64,000 nt of DNA, taken from positions 2,914,001-2,978,000 of the forward strand of contig OZ220472.1 in the NCBI GenBank assembly GCA_965115995.1, read 5' to 3'. Below the pieces are notes generated by a model. It was given only the letters and a program-made list of their open reading frames with translations. It did no database searches and had not been told where the DNA came from. Position 1 is the first letter of the stretch, and each line of letters starts with the position of its first letter. The DNA is from Poriferisodalis sp026713105. GTDB taxonomy: Bacteria; Actinomycetota; Acidimicrobiia; Acidimicrobiales; Poriferisodalaceae. Position numbers and translations under genes: made by a program. Positions 41,783 through 51,665 of the stretch are shown here, piece by piece.

Positions 41783-43606
41783 ATGAACGCGCCAAGACTC
41801 GGTCAACGCGGCGCGGCAGTCGCAGCTGTCGTCGTGCTGCTGGCCGCACTTGGCGTGTCGTTTCCGCGTCCTGCGGGCGCGCAGACGTCTTCGTCCGCCG
41901 CAGCGCCCGTGCTGCCGCCGCCCGAGGTGCTCGGCGACTGCACCGACGCCGTGCCGGTGATCGTCGCGTCGGACGCCGATGCACAGTCCGACATCTACTC
42001 GGCGGTGACGCTCGTCGGTGTGCTGGCCGAAAGAGCCTGCATCGTGCTCGCTGGGGATCGCGACGAACCGTTTCCGGGGGACCAGCTCCGCAGGCTCGCC
42101 ACAGCGGCGGCCGGCGGTTACGTGGTCGGCGGCCGCGCAGCAGTGCCCGACGCCAAGCTGGGGGGCCGCGACATAACCCGCGTCTACGGCGCGGATCGCT
42201 GGCAGACCGCTACCGCGGTAGGCGCCGTCGCGGCAGCGCTCGCAGCAGGCGAAGACCCCAGCGCGCCCGACTACACAGATGACGAGCCCAACGACAACAC
42301 CCCAGCGTGGCAGCAGCGGCTGGCCAACGAATTCTCGGCCGCGCTGCGATCCAGCGAGGCGACTGAAGACATGTGCATGTCGCTGTATCGCAACGGCACG
42401 CCGGTCTTCGAGCACCAGACCAACACACCTTTGCTGCCGGCGTCGCTGGCCAAGCTTGCGACCGTCACTGCGGCACTGAGCGAACTGGGCGCCGATGCGA
42501 CGTTCACGACACAGGTGGTTGCTGATGCCAGCGCGCTCGCTTCAGTCAGTGACGGCGTGCTGCGGGGCGACCTCTACCTGATCGGCGGTGGCGACCCGGT
42601 GCTGGCGACGCCCGGGTACATCAATCGCATCGCCGATGCCCGCCCCTACACCGACGTGACCCAGCTCGCCGACAGCGTCATGGAGGCACTCGACGCGCTC
42701 GGCATCGACACGATCGACGGTGCGGTTGTGGGGGACGGATCATGGTTCGCCGACGGCGAGCAGAGCTACACGACGCATTTCCCGCCCGGCGCGACGTCGG
42801 AGACGCCGCCGATCTGGAAGCAGTCGTACCTGTCGCAGAACTTCGTGGGCGTTTTGTCGGGCTTGATCATCAACGACGGCTACTCGCCCTACGCCGTCGA
42901 CCGGCGAAGCCACACCCGCAGCACCGATTCCGTCCAAGCAGCAGCGTCGAACTTCGACGACCTGCTCGAGGCACGCGGCGTGGTGATCCGTCAGCGACCA
43001 CAGTCGGGCAGCGCCCCGGCGGCGAACGACTCGACCGATCTGGGCAGCATCACCTCACCATCGGTCGCTGAGATGTTGGTACGGATATTGCGCTACTCAG
43101 AGAACACCCCGGCGGAGATGCTGCTCAAGCAGATCGGTCGACTCCACGGCGACTCGTCACGGGCGGCCTCGGCGGCGGCAGCAACTGCCGCGCTCGCCGA
43201 GGTCTTGGGAGCGACGGCCGATGAGATCGTGCTGGTGGACGGTTCGGGGCTGTCGGTCCACAACCGCATGAGCTGCGAGGCGGCTGTGCGTTTGCTGCTG
43301 CTGGCGGGAGCCGATTCCCGCTTCGCGACCTCGCTGTCGATCGCAGGGCGAACCCCGACGCTTACGAGCTGCGGCCCGCAGACTCCCGCCAACGGGAATG
43401 GGTCCATGAACACGGTCTTCGCCAAGGGAGGTCAGCTGAATGACAGCTCGGCCATCGCCGGCGTCAGCACCGCAGCCAACGGCGACGTGCTGACCTTCGC
43501 CATGATCGCCAACGAACCGCTCATCATCCGCATCGGAAGCTGCAACTCGCTTCGCCAGCGCACCCTCAACGCCATCGGTCGCTACACCTACGGCCCGTCA
43601 AGCTGA
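41783..43606 (+). CDS. dacB: D-alanyl-D-alanine carboxypeptidase/endopeptidase with cell-wall-binding-like N-domain
   Basis: This 607-aa protein starts at ATG 41783 with a signal peptide (AAVAAVVVLLAALGVSFP, then PAGAQ). Residues about 45-150 resemble a cell wall binding repeat 2 (CWB2) unit: VIVASDADAQSDIYSA...YVVGGRAAV...ITRVYGADRWQTATAV. The PBP4/DacB domain follows with SxxK in LLPASLAKLAT, SxN in LRYSENTPAEM and KTG-type AKGGQL. It trims peptidoglycan stem peptides or cross-links outside the membrane. The fusion with a CWB2-like unit is less common than plain DacB. It is convergent with the importer operon, with a gap of only 14 bases. Confidence 0.88.
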   Translation: MNAPRLGQRGAAVAAVVVLLAALGVSFPRPAGAQTSSSAAAPVLPPPEVLGDCTDAVPVIVASDADAQSDIYSAVTLVGVLAERACIVLAGDRDEPFPGDQLRRLATAAAGGYVVGGRAAVPDAKLGGRDITRVYGADRWQTATAVGAVAAALAAGEDPSAPDYTDDEPNDNTPAWQQRLANEFSAALRSSEATEDMCMSLYRNGTPVFEHQTNTPLLPASLAKLATVTAALSELGADATFTTQVVADASALASVSDGVLRGDLYLIGGGDPVLATPGYINRIADARPYTDVTQLADSVMEALDALGIDTIDGAVVGDGSWFADGEQSYTTHFPPGATSETPPIWKQSYLSQNFVGVLSGLIINDGYSPYAVDRRSHTRSTDSVQAAASNFDDLLEARGVVIRQRPQSGSAPAANDSTDLGSITSPSVAEMLVRILRYSENTPAEMLLKQIGRLHGDSSRAASAAAATAALAEVLGATADEIVLVDGSGLSVHNRMSCEAAVRLLLLAGADSRFATSLSIAGRTPTLTSCGPQTPANGNGSMNTVFAKGGQLNDSSAIAGVSTAANGDVLTFAMIANEPLIIRIGSCNSLRQRTLNAIGRYTYGPSS

Positions 43607-43620
43607 ACCCAGGCCGACTG

Positions 43621-44562
43621 CTAGCGCTCGCGACGTTGAGTCCAAGCGTCGATCGAGACAGCTCCGAGGATCACCGCTCCTTGAATAACCCGCTGCCAGA
43701 TCGGGTCGACCTGGTGCAGGTTGAATCCGTTGATCATGAGGGCAATGAAGAAGGCGCCCGCGACGGTGCGCCACACCGCGCCTTCCCCACCGGCAATGGA
43801 CGTCCCGCCCACCACCACAGCGGCGATGACACCGAAGACGAAGCTGAAGTCGTCTGAAGGCAGCGCCGACAGCGACCGCGAGGACGACACCACGCCGGCC
43901 AGACCCGCGGCGGCTCCCGAGAGGGCAAAACAGATCGTCTTGACCCGCGCGACTGGCACACCGGCCAGACGTGCGGCCTCGGCGTTGCCGCCGCTCGCAT
44001 ACACGTGGCGGCCAAAGCGCGTCCGGCTCAGCAGCAGCCACGCCGCCGCTACAATTCCGGCTGCAATCCACGCGCCAGTAGTGATGCCGAGCCATCGAGT
44101 GCGTGCAATAGCCGGGTACGCATCCGTTGCGGCACGCAAGACACTGCGATCGCTCACGAGAAATCCGACGCCGAACACCATGAACGAAGTGGCCAGCGTG
44201 GCGATGAAGGAGTTGACCTTCAAGGCGGTCACCACCAGACCGTTCGCAACGCCGACGACGAGCCCGACCACCACACCCACAGCAGCCGCCAAAGCGGCAT
44301 TGCCGGTGGCGTTCTCGACCTGCAGGGCGAACAAGGGGGCCACGACAAAGACCGATGCAGCCGAGATGTCGAAACCGCCCGCAACCATGGTGATCGTGGC
44401 GAATGAGGCAGCGATGAGCAGCGCTGATTGTTGATCGAGGATGTTGCGGAAGTTCGCTTGGCTCAAGAAGCCGTTAGTCGTCGCGGCCAACAAGACGAAC
44501 AGGACGGCAGTGACCACGGCGATTCCGTAGTGCCGGATCGCCGGAAGCGCGCGGGAACTCAC
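43621..44562 (-). CDS. ABC sugar-type importer permease (RbsC-like)
   Basis: This 313-aa membrane protein starts at ATG 44562, overlapping the ATPase stop in an ATGA (44559-44562). It has eight to ten hydrophobic helices and the family block VGVVVGLVVGVANGLVVTAL, as well as GGTSIAGGEGAVWRTVAGA, the conserved loop that contacts the ATPase. Length and pattern match BPD_transp_2 permeases of the ribose/xylose type, which also import nucleosides and other small polar molecules. It works with the ATPase and lipoprotein upstream in the operon. The substrate is not determined by sequence; context suggests a nitrogen compound. Confidence 0.9.
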   Translation of the reverse strand: MSSRALPAIRHYGIAVVTAVLFVLLAATTNGFLSQANFRNILDQQSALLIAASFATITMVAGGFDISAASVFVVAPLFALQVENATGNAALAAAVGVVVGLVVGVANGLVVTALKVNSFIATLATSFMVFGVGFLVSDRSVLRAATDAYPAIARTRWLGITTGAWIAAGIVAAAWLLLSRTRFGRHVYASGGNAEAARLAGVPVARVKTICFALSGAAAGLAGVVSSSRSLSALPSDDFSFVFGVIAAVVVGGTSIAGGEGAVWRTVAGAFFIALMINGFNLHQVDPIWQRVIQGAVILGAVSIDAWTQRRER

Positions 44563-46112
44563 ACTTGGCCGTCCGTGTCGTCGGCCGCTCGGCTTGCGCT
44601 ACCGAAGGCGGCGGCGAGGAGATCGGCTTCGACGATCTCGTCACCGGCGAACTCGGCCACTACCCGGCCCCGGCGCATCACCAGGGCGCGGTGGCACGTG
44701 CCGATCACCTCCTCAAGCTCGGACGAGACCATGAGCACCGCGCAACCCGCGCCAGCCATTTCATTGACTGTCTCGTAGATCGAACGCTTCGATCCGACAT
44801 CCACGCCCCGCGTCGGTTCATCGGCGATGAGCAAATTCGGTTGGCCCATCACCGCCCGGGCGAACAGCACCTTCTGCTGGTTGCCGCCCGAGAGCGTTGC
44901 TACTCGTGCGCTCAAGCTCGACCTGCGCACCCCGACGCGGTCACATGCAACAGCGGCGGCTCGTTCTTCCTGGCGTGTCCGGATGCCGAGTCGACCCTTG
45001 AATCGGCCGAGATGCGACAGTGTCGTGTTGTCACGCACGGACCTTTGGGTGATCAGGCCCTGCTGGCGGCGCGACTCTGGAATGAGCGACATGCCCGCAG
45101 CCAGTGCATCCGTGATCGAACCCCCCAAGCGACTTCCGTACACATGAACGGAGCCCGCACCTGCATGTGACGCCCCATAAACGGTGTGGGCCACCTCACT
45201 TCTTCCGGCGCCGACCAGCCCCACTAACCCGACAATCTCACCTTCCTGGATGCTGAAGGACACGTCGAAGAAATCGATGACGCGTACGCTTGCGCGAGTC
45301 GACGACAGCCCATTGACCCGCAGCACCACAGGCGCCTCGCGTGCGGGCGCAGGAGGCTTAGCGGGATAGACGTCGCCGATGAGACGGCCGGTCATACCCT
45401 CCACGAGCGACTCATGCGTCTCGGAGCTGGCTGGGCCAGTACGAACGACACGACCGTCTCGCATGATCGTCACCGTGTCGCAGACCGACAGCACCTCGTC
45501 GAGGAAGTGCGACACGTACACCACGGCCACACCGCGCGCAGCCAGCTCGCGCACGGTGCGCCGCAGTTCGAGGGCTTCGTGACTGGCCAGCCGAGCAGTG
45601 GGTTCGTCGAGTACCACGAGGCGAGACCGGCGCCCCAATGCTCGCAGGATCTCCACCTTCTGCTGATCCGCGACGGACAGGGAGCCCACTCGGGCGTCGA
45701 TGGGCACCTCCAGACCGTGCTCGGCGATCAACGCCTCGACCCTGGCGCGGTTGGCTCGGCGCTTCACAAACGGTCCAACGTGCGCCTCGGTGCCGAGCAC
45801 CACGTTGTCAACCACGCTCATGGCGGGCAGCAGCGAGAGCTCTTGGGCGACGCCCACCAGACCATGAACTGCGCCATCTGCCGGGCTCTCCAGGCGCAGC
45901 GGCGATCCGTCGAGACAGATCTCGCCTCCGTCGGGAGCATGAACCCCGAGCACGACGCCGGCCAAGGTGGACTTGCCGGCACCGTTCTCACCGACGAGGC
46001 CGTGAACAAGACCGGCGTGAAACTCCACGCTCACGTCTGTCAGGGCGTCGGTCGCGCCGAAGCGCTTGCTCACGCTGCGGACGCTCACAAGCGCTTCGGC
46101 GGACGTCATCAC
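44559..46112 (-). CDS. ABC sugar-type importer ATPase (RbsA/MglA-like, two domains)
   Basis: This 517-aa protein starts at ATG 46112. It carries two nucleotide-binding domains. The first has a normal Walker A (GENGAGKSTLAG), a variant signature LSVADQQ and Walker B LVVLDEPTA. The second has the degenerate GLVGAGRSEVAH typical of RbsA/MglA, a full LSGGNQQKV signature and LLIADEPTRG. It powers import through the permease encoded next and acts at the inner face of the membrane. The preceding lipoprotein gene ends 49 bases upstream. Confidence 0.93.
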   Translation of the reverse strand: MMTSAEALVSVRSVSKRFGATDALTDVSVEFHAGLVHGLVGENGAGKSTLAGVVLGVHAPDGGEICLDGSPLRLESPADGAVHGLVGVAQELSLLPAMSVVDNVVLGTEAHVGPFVKRRANRARVEALIAEHGLEVPIDARVGSLSVADQQKVEILRALGRRSRLVVLDEPTARLASHEALELRRTVRELAARGVAVVYVSHFLDEVLSVCDTVTIMRDGRVVRTGPASSETHESLVEGMTGRLIGDVYPAKPPAPAREAPVVLRVNGLSSTRASVRVIDFFDVSFSIQEGEIVGLVGLVGAGRSEVAHTVYGASHAGAGSVHVYGSRLGGSITDALAAGMSLIPESRRQQGLITQRSVRDNTTLSHLGRFKGRLGIRTRQEERAAAVACDRVGVRRSSLSARVATLSGGNQQKVLFARAVMGQPNLLIADEPTRGVDVGSKRSIYETVNEMAGAGCAVLMVSSELEEVIGTCHRALVMRRGRVVAEFAGDEIVEADLLAAAFGSASRAADDTDGQV

Positions 46113-46161
46113 TGAGCCGCTCCAGATGCCGCCCCAGGAGGGAAGGGCGCGGTAGGTGGGC

Positions 46162-47337
46162 TCAGCCGTCCCACTGCGCGGCGAATTGATCCACGTTCTC
46201 GGCCGTTACCAATCCGTCGTCGGGCAAGGCAGCGAGGGGATCCACTCCCCCGAAGTCACGTCCGCCGGTGAGGGCCGAGACCATGGCTTCCATCGCGATG
46301 CGTCCCTCGTCGCCCGGAGCACCGAAGACGCCGCCGAACCACCGACCAGCCGCAATGCCGTCCAGCGCCGGAGTCGAGCCTCCCCAGCCCACGAGTCGCA
46401 CATGGTCCAGCTTGCCTTCCTCGGCGAGCACGATCTCGGCACCTTGCACCGACTGGTCTGCGCCGACGAGCACGTCGAAGTCGGGCGCCACTTGCAGGAT
46501 GTCCTGGGTGGCGTTGATGCCACCCTCTGGGCCCAGGTACTGACCTTCACCCTCGGCCACGATTGAGATGGACGGTTGGTCCGCGATGACCTCGTCGAGC
46601 CCGGCACGAGCGGCGTCGTCGATCGGCAGACCCTTGATCCCGTAGATGTACACGACTTCGCATGGATCGCGATCGGCGCAGGCGAGCACGGTGAGTTCGC
46701 CAAGACGCTTGCCATTGACGAACGGCGCAGCCATCACGTTGGCACTGACACCGGGCACCTGAGGTTCTGAGGTGGAGAAATCCTCGCCGACCACCTGGTT
46801 CAAGATGACCACCTCCATGCCTGCGTCGATTGCCGCCGCGATGTCGGGAGCTGAGGCGATTCCGTTGATTGAAACCAATATGACGCCGTCATAGGCACCC
46901 GAAGCGATCACATCTTGAAACTGCGTCGTCTGCAGCCCCGGGTCGAACTGAGCGTCGAATTCGGTGACCTCCACGTTGTTGGCCGCCGCGACTGCCTCCA
47001 TCTCATTGCGCGACGACAACAACCAGGTGTTTGCCGAACTCGCAGACAGATATGCGACTTGGAACGGCTCAGCGGGCTCCTCCGGTTCCGGTTCACTTGC
47101 CGCATCGGCCTCGTCCGCAGGCGCCGCAGCGGTCGCCTCCGTCTCGTCTGTGGCCTCGGGCTCCGTCATCGAAGCGGCCTCGGTGTCGTCATCGGGTGAA
47201 GCTGCGGGCGCCGTCGGGCTCGCAGTGGCACCACCGTCGTCGCTGTCGCTGTCACCGCACGACGCGGTGAGCAATGCAAGAGCTGCAACGAGAGCCAGCC
47301 AGATGAATGAGCGTCTCCTTCGCGAGATCGTCGCCAT
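46162..47337 (-). CDS. Substrate-binding lipoprotein of the ABC importer
   Basis: This 391-aa protein starts at ATG 47337 with an Arg-rich n-region, a hydrophobic core and the lipobox LLTASC, so Cys27 should be lipidated. A 60-residue Glu/Ala/Thr/Pro-rich linker follows, as in other actinobacterial lipoproteins. The rest is a periplasmic-binding-protein type 1 fold (FQVAYLSASSANTWLLSS, FDAQFDPGLQTTQFQDVI, VLVGADQSVQGAEIVL). It captures the ligand outside the membrane for the RbsAC-like pair downstream. The ligand is unknown. Confidence 0.9.
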   Translation of the reverse strand: MATISRRRRSFIWLALVAALALLTASCGDSDSDDGGATASPTAPAASPDDDTEAASMTEPEATDETEATAAAPADEADAASEPEPEEPAEPFQVAYLSASSANTWLLSSRNEMEAVAAANNVEVTEFDAQFDPGLQTTQFQDVIASGAYDGVILVSINGIASAPDIAAAIDAGMEVVILNQVVGEDFSTSEPQVPGVSANVMAAPFVNGKRLGELTVLACADRDPCEVVYIYGIKGLPIDDAARAGLDEVIADQPSISIVAEGEGQYLGPEGGINATQDILQVAPDFDVLVGADQSVQGAEIVLAEEGKLDHVRLVGWGGSTPALDGIAAGRWFGGVFGAPGDEGRIAMEAMVSALTGGRDFGGVDPLAALPDDGLVTAENVDQFAAQWDG

Positions 47338-47441
47338 AAGGCGTCACCCCCCATTGGTGTGTCACTCGACTGGTGCCGAGTGAGGCTCACGCTAAAACGC
47401 GGTCCAATTTGGAGATCTATGCCTCTTGACCAACTGAATTG

Positions 47442-49049
47442 CTAATGAAGTGCGTCTTGCACACTTGGGTTCGGCTGCCGATGTATCCGGAGCATCCGGC
47501 AAGCCAGCTGGAGAGAGAGCCTGTTCTCGGCGTCGTCGAGGGCGACACCCAGGAGGTCAGCGATGCGGCGCATCCGGTTGGCCACCGTGTTGCGATGGAG
47601 TCCGAGCACCTGCGCCGCCTCGGTTGTCGAGCAACTGGCATCGAGATACACCTCGAGAGTTCGCAGCAGCTCGTGGTCGGCGTCGACATCAAGGACCGGC
47701 TGCAGGATGAATCGCGCGTAGCGGGCAAAGTCATCGGAGCCGAACCAGCCCATGAGCACCCGTTGAACGCCGAGTTGGTCGATGTGGGCCGCACCGGATC
47801 GGCCACCGAATCGTGCGTTGGCGATGAGGGCCGCCTCATGAGCTTCGGTGAGCGAGCGGCGCAGCCCGTTCAAGTCGAGATAGGGGCGACCGATGCCAGC
47901 ATGCACGTGCAGGCCCGAGTGCGCGTTCACGAACGCTTCCAACGCGTCGCCAAGCTTGCGCACCGTTGCCGAGTAGCTCTCCGCTGCCGGCTCCGCGGCA
48001 TCGGTGACCCACCCGCTCCATCCGTCATTGCGCTCGACCAGCGGACCGTCCAGGCCGGCATCGCGCAAGCGTTCGCGCACCTCGGCGTGCAAGTCGATGA
48101 TTCTGGATGTGTCAGCACCTCGCAGCGTCAGGTGCAGACCGGTGTTCCATCCCGCCGCGCTCCACCCCAGCGCCAGCATCTGATTGCGGATGTCTCGCTC
48201 GTGAAGGTCGCTGGTTGCCAAGAGCTCGTTGAGCACGGCAATCCGTCGGCGTGCGTCGCTCTCCGTTCGCGCTCGCGCCGACGACAGCAATGCCGCCAAG
48301 TGCCAGGAGCCGATCAGCATCAGGGATCGCAGCAGTCGCTGCATGTCCCGGGAACCGCCACACTCTGCGACCAACCAGTAGTCGGCCTCCTCGGCACGCT
48401 CGCCGAAGGTCAGCACAATCGGCGTGCTGTGCAGGGCCGCGACGCGCGAGTTGTCCACCAAATGAGCCGCTCCGGAGGCGAGCCGGCGGTCGCCGATGTC
48501 GACCGGCTCACCCGCCACCAAGCTGCGGTCCTGGCCGAGCAAGCAGACTCTCGAGGCGCTGAGGTCAGCAATGACCTCAAGCACCCGATCGACACTGGCT
48601 ATGTGTGATTGGCTGAGCGTGGTCAGCAGCGAATTCACAGCTGAGGCCTGCTCGACGTCCGAGGCCCACAATTGAGACCTGAGACGGTGCGTCAGGTGCA
48701 GCGCGTCGGCGTCGGGCACGACGATCAGGGGGACGCCGAAGCGGTTGGCGAGCCGGCGAACGCCCACTCCGAGTTCGAAGCCCGGATTCGTGACAGCAAG
48801 GCTCACGGCGCCGGCGTCGGCGATGATCCGGATGGCCATGTCGACCTGGTACGTATGGTCCCCGATACCAGCCGCATCAAGTACGACAAATTCGCCTGAC
48901 GTCGGCGGCGAATCATCCCTCAACCGCATGTGCAGGGCGACCTCTGAAATCGTTGCCTGCAGACCGGTCTCGCCGGCGACGAGCTCAGCTCCGGTGAACG
49001 CCGGCGACGCCAGCATCTGCTCCACCGTGACCGGGCGCTCATTGCCCAT
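47442..49049 (-). CDS. PucR family transcriptional regulator
   Basis: This 535-aa protein starts at ATG 49049. The N-terminal PucR-type sensing domain (TVEQMLASPAFTGAELVAGE) leads to a central GGDEF-like region. The C-terminal HTH has LRTLEVYLDASCSTTEAAQ, VLGLHRNTVANRMRRI and LLGVALDD. The family controls purine, allantoin, amino-acid and polyamine breakdown in Gram-positive bacteria. It sits between the enzyme genes and the importer genes, in the same direction, so it is the obvious local regulator. Confidence 0.9.
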   Translation of the reverse strand: MGNERPVTVEQMLASPAFTGAELVAGETGLQATISEVALHMRLRDDSPPTSGEFVVLDAAGIGDHTYQVDMAIRIIADAGAVSLAVTNPGFELGVGVRRLANRFGVPLIVVPDADALHLTHRLRSQLWASDVEQASAVNSLLTTLSQSHIASVDRVLEVIADLSASRVCLLGQDRSLVAGEPVDIGDRRLASGAAHLVDNSRVAALHSTPIVLTFGERAEEADYWLVAECGGSRDMQRLLRSLMLIGSWHLAALLSSARARTESDARRRIAVLNELLATSDLHERDIRNQMLALGWSAAGWNTGLHLTLRGADTSRIIDLHAEVRERLRDAGLDGPLVERNDGWSGWVTDAAEPAAESYSATVRKLGDALEAFVNAHSGLHVHAGIGRPYLDLNGLRRSLTEAHEAALIANARFGGRSGAAHIDQLGVQRVLMGWFGSDDFARYARFILQPVLDVDADHELLRTLEVYLDASCSTTEAAQVLGLHRNTVANRMRRIADLLGVALDDAENRLSLQLACRMLRIHRQPNPSVQDALH

Positions 49050-49090
49050 GGTTCAAACCTAGAGGCAAGACAGACAGGCGAACCTGCGCA

Positions 49091-50098
49091 TCAGATCACC
49101 GCAGATCGAAAGAAGTCCACCATGTTCGCGCTAGCGAACCCGCGAGCCCGCTGCAATCCGAAGCGTTCAACCAGCTGGCTCGACAGGCGCGCAAAGTCTG
49201 CCGGTGCCTTGAGTGCGTCGATCAGGGAGATCTCGTCGGGGTCGACCAAGAGTTGGCGGCCGAGAATCGGGTCGACGGTGCGCACGAGATCGTCGATGAA
49301 GTCCGCACCGATTGCGACGTGACGGTCGCCCGCAATGCTCGCTGCATGTTCGATGTGGTCGACGAAGCCATCGAGCGTGGGTGCCGATTCCGATATGAAC
49401 GGTCCGAAGGCATTGATCCCGACGAATCCGCCCGAAGCCGTCACCGATCGAATCTGCTCATCGGTGAGATTTCGAGGGTGGCGGCACAGCGCTCTGCATG
49501 ACGAATGCGTTGCGACGAAGGGTGCTGCGGACATTTCAGTGACGTGTCGCACGCCCGCGTCGGAGAGGTGGCTGACGTCGAGCACGATCTGCAAACGGTC
49601 CATCTCGGCGATGGCTTCCATGCCGAGCGACGACAGCCGACCGCCGGTGCCTGCCTCCGCTGTGCCGTCGGCAAGCATGGTGCGCCGATTCCACGTCAGC
49701 GATGCGAGGCGCACCCCCAGACGGAACATCGTTTCGAACATGGAGAGCGACGAACCGATGGGCTCGGCACCCTCCAAGGCCAGCAGCAGCGCTATGCGGC
49801 CGCTGTCGATGACCGAGTCGATGTCGGAACCGTGCTCGACGATGGCGACATCTGCCCGATGCACGTCCGCGATCTCACGGGCGAGGGCGATGATTTCCAG
49901 CGTGCGCCTCAGGGCAGCTTCGCCCACAAATTGCTCTTCGGTGAAGATAGGGAGCACTTGGAACACGACGCCACCTGCTCGCAGGCCCGGCAGCCAATCG
50001 TCACCGAAGGGATCAGCGACACCCCGTTCTCTGCGGTGCATGCATGCCAGCAGCAGGTCATTGTGGGCATCGGCGATTGGCAGGCGCATCTCAGGCAA
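49091..50098 (-). CDS. Membrane dipeptidase (peptidase M19) family protein
   Basis: This 335-aa protein starts at ATG 50098, overlapping the hydantoinase stop by 8 bases. M19 zinc-site blocks are visible: IADAHNDLLLA (H-x-D), ALEGAEPIGSS (bridging Glu), DVSHLSDAG, ATHSSCRALCRHPRNLTDE (H and R) and IGADFID. M19 enzymes hydrolyse dipeptides, including D-containing and some modified ones. No signal peptide is present, so it is cytoplasmic. Its place in a hydantoin-type operon suggests that it opens a dipeptide or cyclic-amide intermediate, which is inference. Confidence 0.88.
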   Translation of the reverse strand: MPEMRLPIADAHNDLLLACMHRRERGVADPFGDDWLPGLRAGGVVFQVLPIFTEEQFVGEAALRRTLEIIALAREIADVHRADVAIVEHGSDIDSVIDSGRIALLLALEGAEPIGSSLSMFETMFRLGVRLASLTWNRRTMLADGTAEAGTGGRLSSLGMEAIAEMDRLQIVLDVSHLSDAGVRHVTEMSAAPFVATHSSCRALCRHPRNLTDEQIRSVTASGGFVGINAFGPFISESAPTLDGFVDHIEHAASIAGDRHVAIGADFIDDLVRTVDPILGRQLLVDPDEISLIDALKAPADFARLSSQLVERFGLQRARGFASANMVDFFRSAVI

Positions 50099-51665
50099 GC
50101 GGGCCGACAGCCTTGACCAAGACCCGGCAACCGCCGCCGGGCACGTAGGTCATCGGTACCTCCGTGATCGCGGTGATCCGGATGTGGTCGGGATGAGCGC
50201 CTGACCGAACCGCTGCGTTCGCCGCCAGCTCCTTCGCGTCGTCAAGACACTCCTCGCGGCCCGTACGGTCATAGCTGTAGACGCGGTCGACGGTCCCCGA
50301 GGCCTCGGCTATGCCCGCCCCATACGCGTTTGCCACCGAATAGTGCTGGGGCCTCAGAACCTGTGACGTCCCGGGCACCCGTTCGGCGATGAGGTGAGCG
50401 CCGCCGCCGACCGCCAACAGGGTGATTTCGTCTCTGCTGGACTTCATCCGATCGCTCATGATCGACACCTGATCATCCACCCACGCCAAGCTGTCGCGGA
50501 GAAGGCCGGCGTCGAGGTGATCGACCAGCGACGGGTCGCCGAAGCCGTTCAGGCGCCCCGACGCCAGCGAGACATCCGAGAGAGTCAAGGTGTCGCCGCC
50601 GACACAGAGGGCTTCAGTGGCCACCGCATAGCCGACGGAATCGGGGCCAATGGCAAGATCCGCGCCGCTGCCAGCACGTGCATCGCGCACGATGGTGCCG
50701 CCACCGAGCCCGATGGAGATGAGGTCCGGCATTCGGAAGTTGGTTCGCACGCCGCCGACTTCGACCGCAGCGGTTGACTCGCGCGGAAAGCCGTCGACCA
50801 AGATGCCTGCGTCGGCCGACGTACCGCCCACGTCGATGACGACTGCGTCGTTCACTCCAGCCAATGCGCACGCGCCTCGCATCGAGTTCGTGGGCCCCGA
50901 ACCGAGCGTGAGCACCGGAAAGCGCCCAGCTTCAGCGGCCGTCAGCAGCGTTCCGTCGTTCTGGGTGAGGTAGGCATCGACGGCGAGATCATGGCTGGCA
51001 AGCGCCTCCCCGAAGCCGTTGACGACGCTTGACGCCACGCTCAGCAATGCCGCGTTGAGGATGGTGGCGTTCTCGCGTTCCAGCAAGCCAAGCGAACCCA
51101 CCTGATGACTCAGCGACACCGGAAAGGCCGGGCCGAGTTCGGTGCCAAGGATGTCGCCGGCGCGCAACTCATGGTCGCTCGTAGCTGGACTGAAGGCAGC
51201 CGACACAGCGATCGCCGTACAACCCGCGGCCGTGGCCTCAGCTGCAAATCGCCGAACGGCCTCCGTGTCCAGCGGCGCAATCTCTGCGCCGGTGTACTCG
51301 TTGCCGCCCTCGATGATCGCCGAGGCGCCGATCACCATGTCCCGGATGTCAGCGGGCCAGGCTGCGCCCGGGCGCACGCCCAGCGACGAGGGGGCCGCCA
51401 AGCGCAGCACGCCTACGGTGTCGAGCCCCTGGCGCTGGATGATCGCGTTCGTCGGGTGGGTCGTGCCGAGCATCGCCTTGGCGACCAGCGACTTGTCCAC
51501 GTCCGAGAGCAGTCGATCGAGCGATTGCCGGATGCCCTCGATGGGTTCGGGCGTGGTGGCGACTTTGACCGCCCTGACCACATTGCCGGCGCTGTCGATC
51601 ACAACTGCGTCGGTGTTGGTGCCCCCGACGTCGACGCCGATGCGGAACTCGTCGCCTGTGCTCAT
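50091..51665 (-). CDS. Hydantoinase/oxoprolinase family protein (HyuA-like)
   Basis: This 524-aa protein starts at ATG 51665, overlapping the DUF917 stop in an ATGA. The N-terminal block FRIGVDVGGTNTDAVVID is the actin-like ATP-binding motif of the family. Later come GTTHPTNAIIQRQGL, LTLGSGPTNSMRGA, VVIDVGGTSADAGI and ISIGLGGGTIV. Relatives cleave hydantoins, 5-oxoproline or acetone-type substrates using ATP, usually with a HyuB partner. No HyuB gene is here; DUF917 takes its place, as often seen. Confidence 0.88.
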   Translation of the reverse strand: MSTGDEFRIGVDVGGTNTDAVVIDSAGNVVRAVKVATTPEPIEGIRQSLDRLLSDVDKSLVAKAMLGTTHPTNAIIQRQGLDTVGVLRLAAPSSLGVRPGAAWPADIRDMVIGASAIIEGGNEYTGAEIAPLDTEAVRRFAAEATAAGCTAIAVSAAFSPATSDHELRAGDILGTELGPAFPVSLSHQVGSLGLLERENATILNAALLSVASSVVNGFGEALASHDLAVDAYLTQNDGTLLTAAEAGRFPVLTLGSGPTNSMRGACALAGVNDAVVIDVGGTSADAGILVDGFPRESTAAVEVGGVRTNFRMPDLISIGLGGGTIVRDARAGSGADLAIGPDSVGYAVATEALCVGGDTLTLSDVSLASGRLNGFGDPSLVDHLDAGLLRDSLAWVDDQVSIMSDRMKSSRDEITLLAVGGGAHLIAERVPGTSQVLRPQHYSVANAYGAGIAEASGTVDRVYSYDRTGREECLDDAKELAANAAVRSGAHPDHIRITAITEVPMTYVPGGGCRVLVKAVGPLA

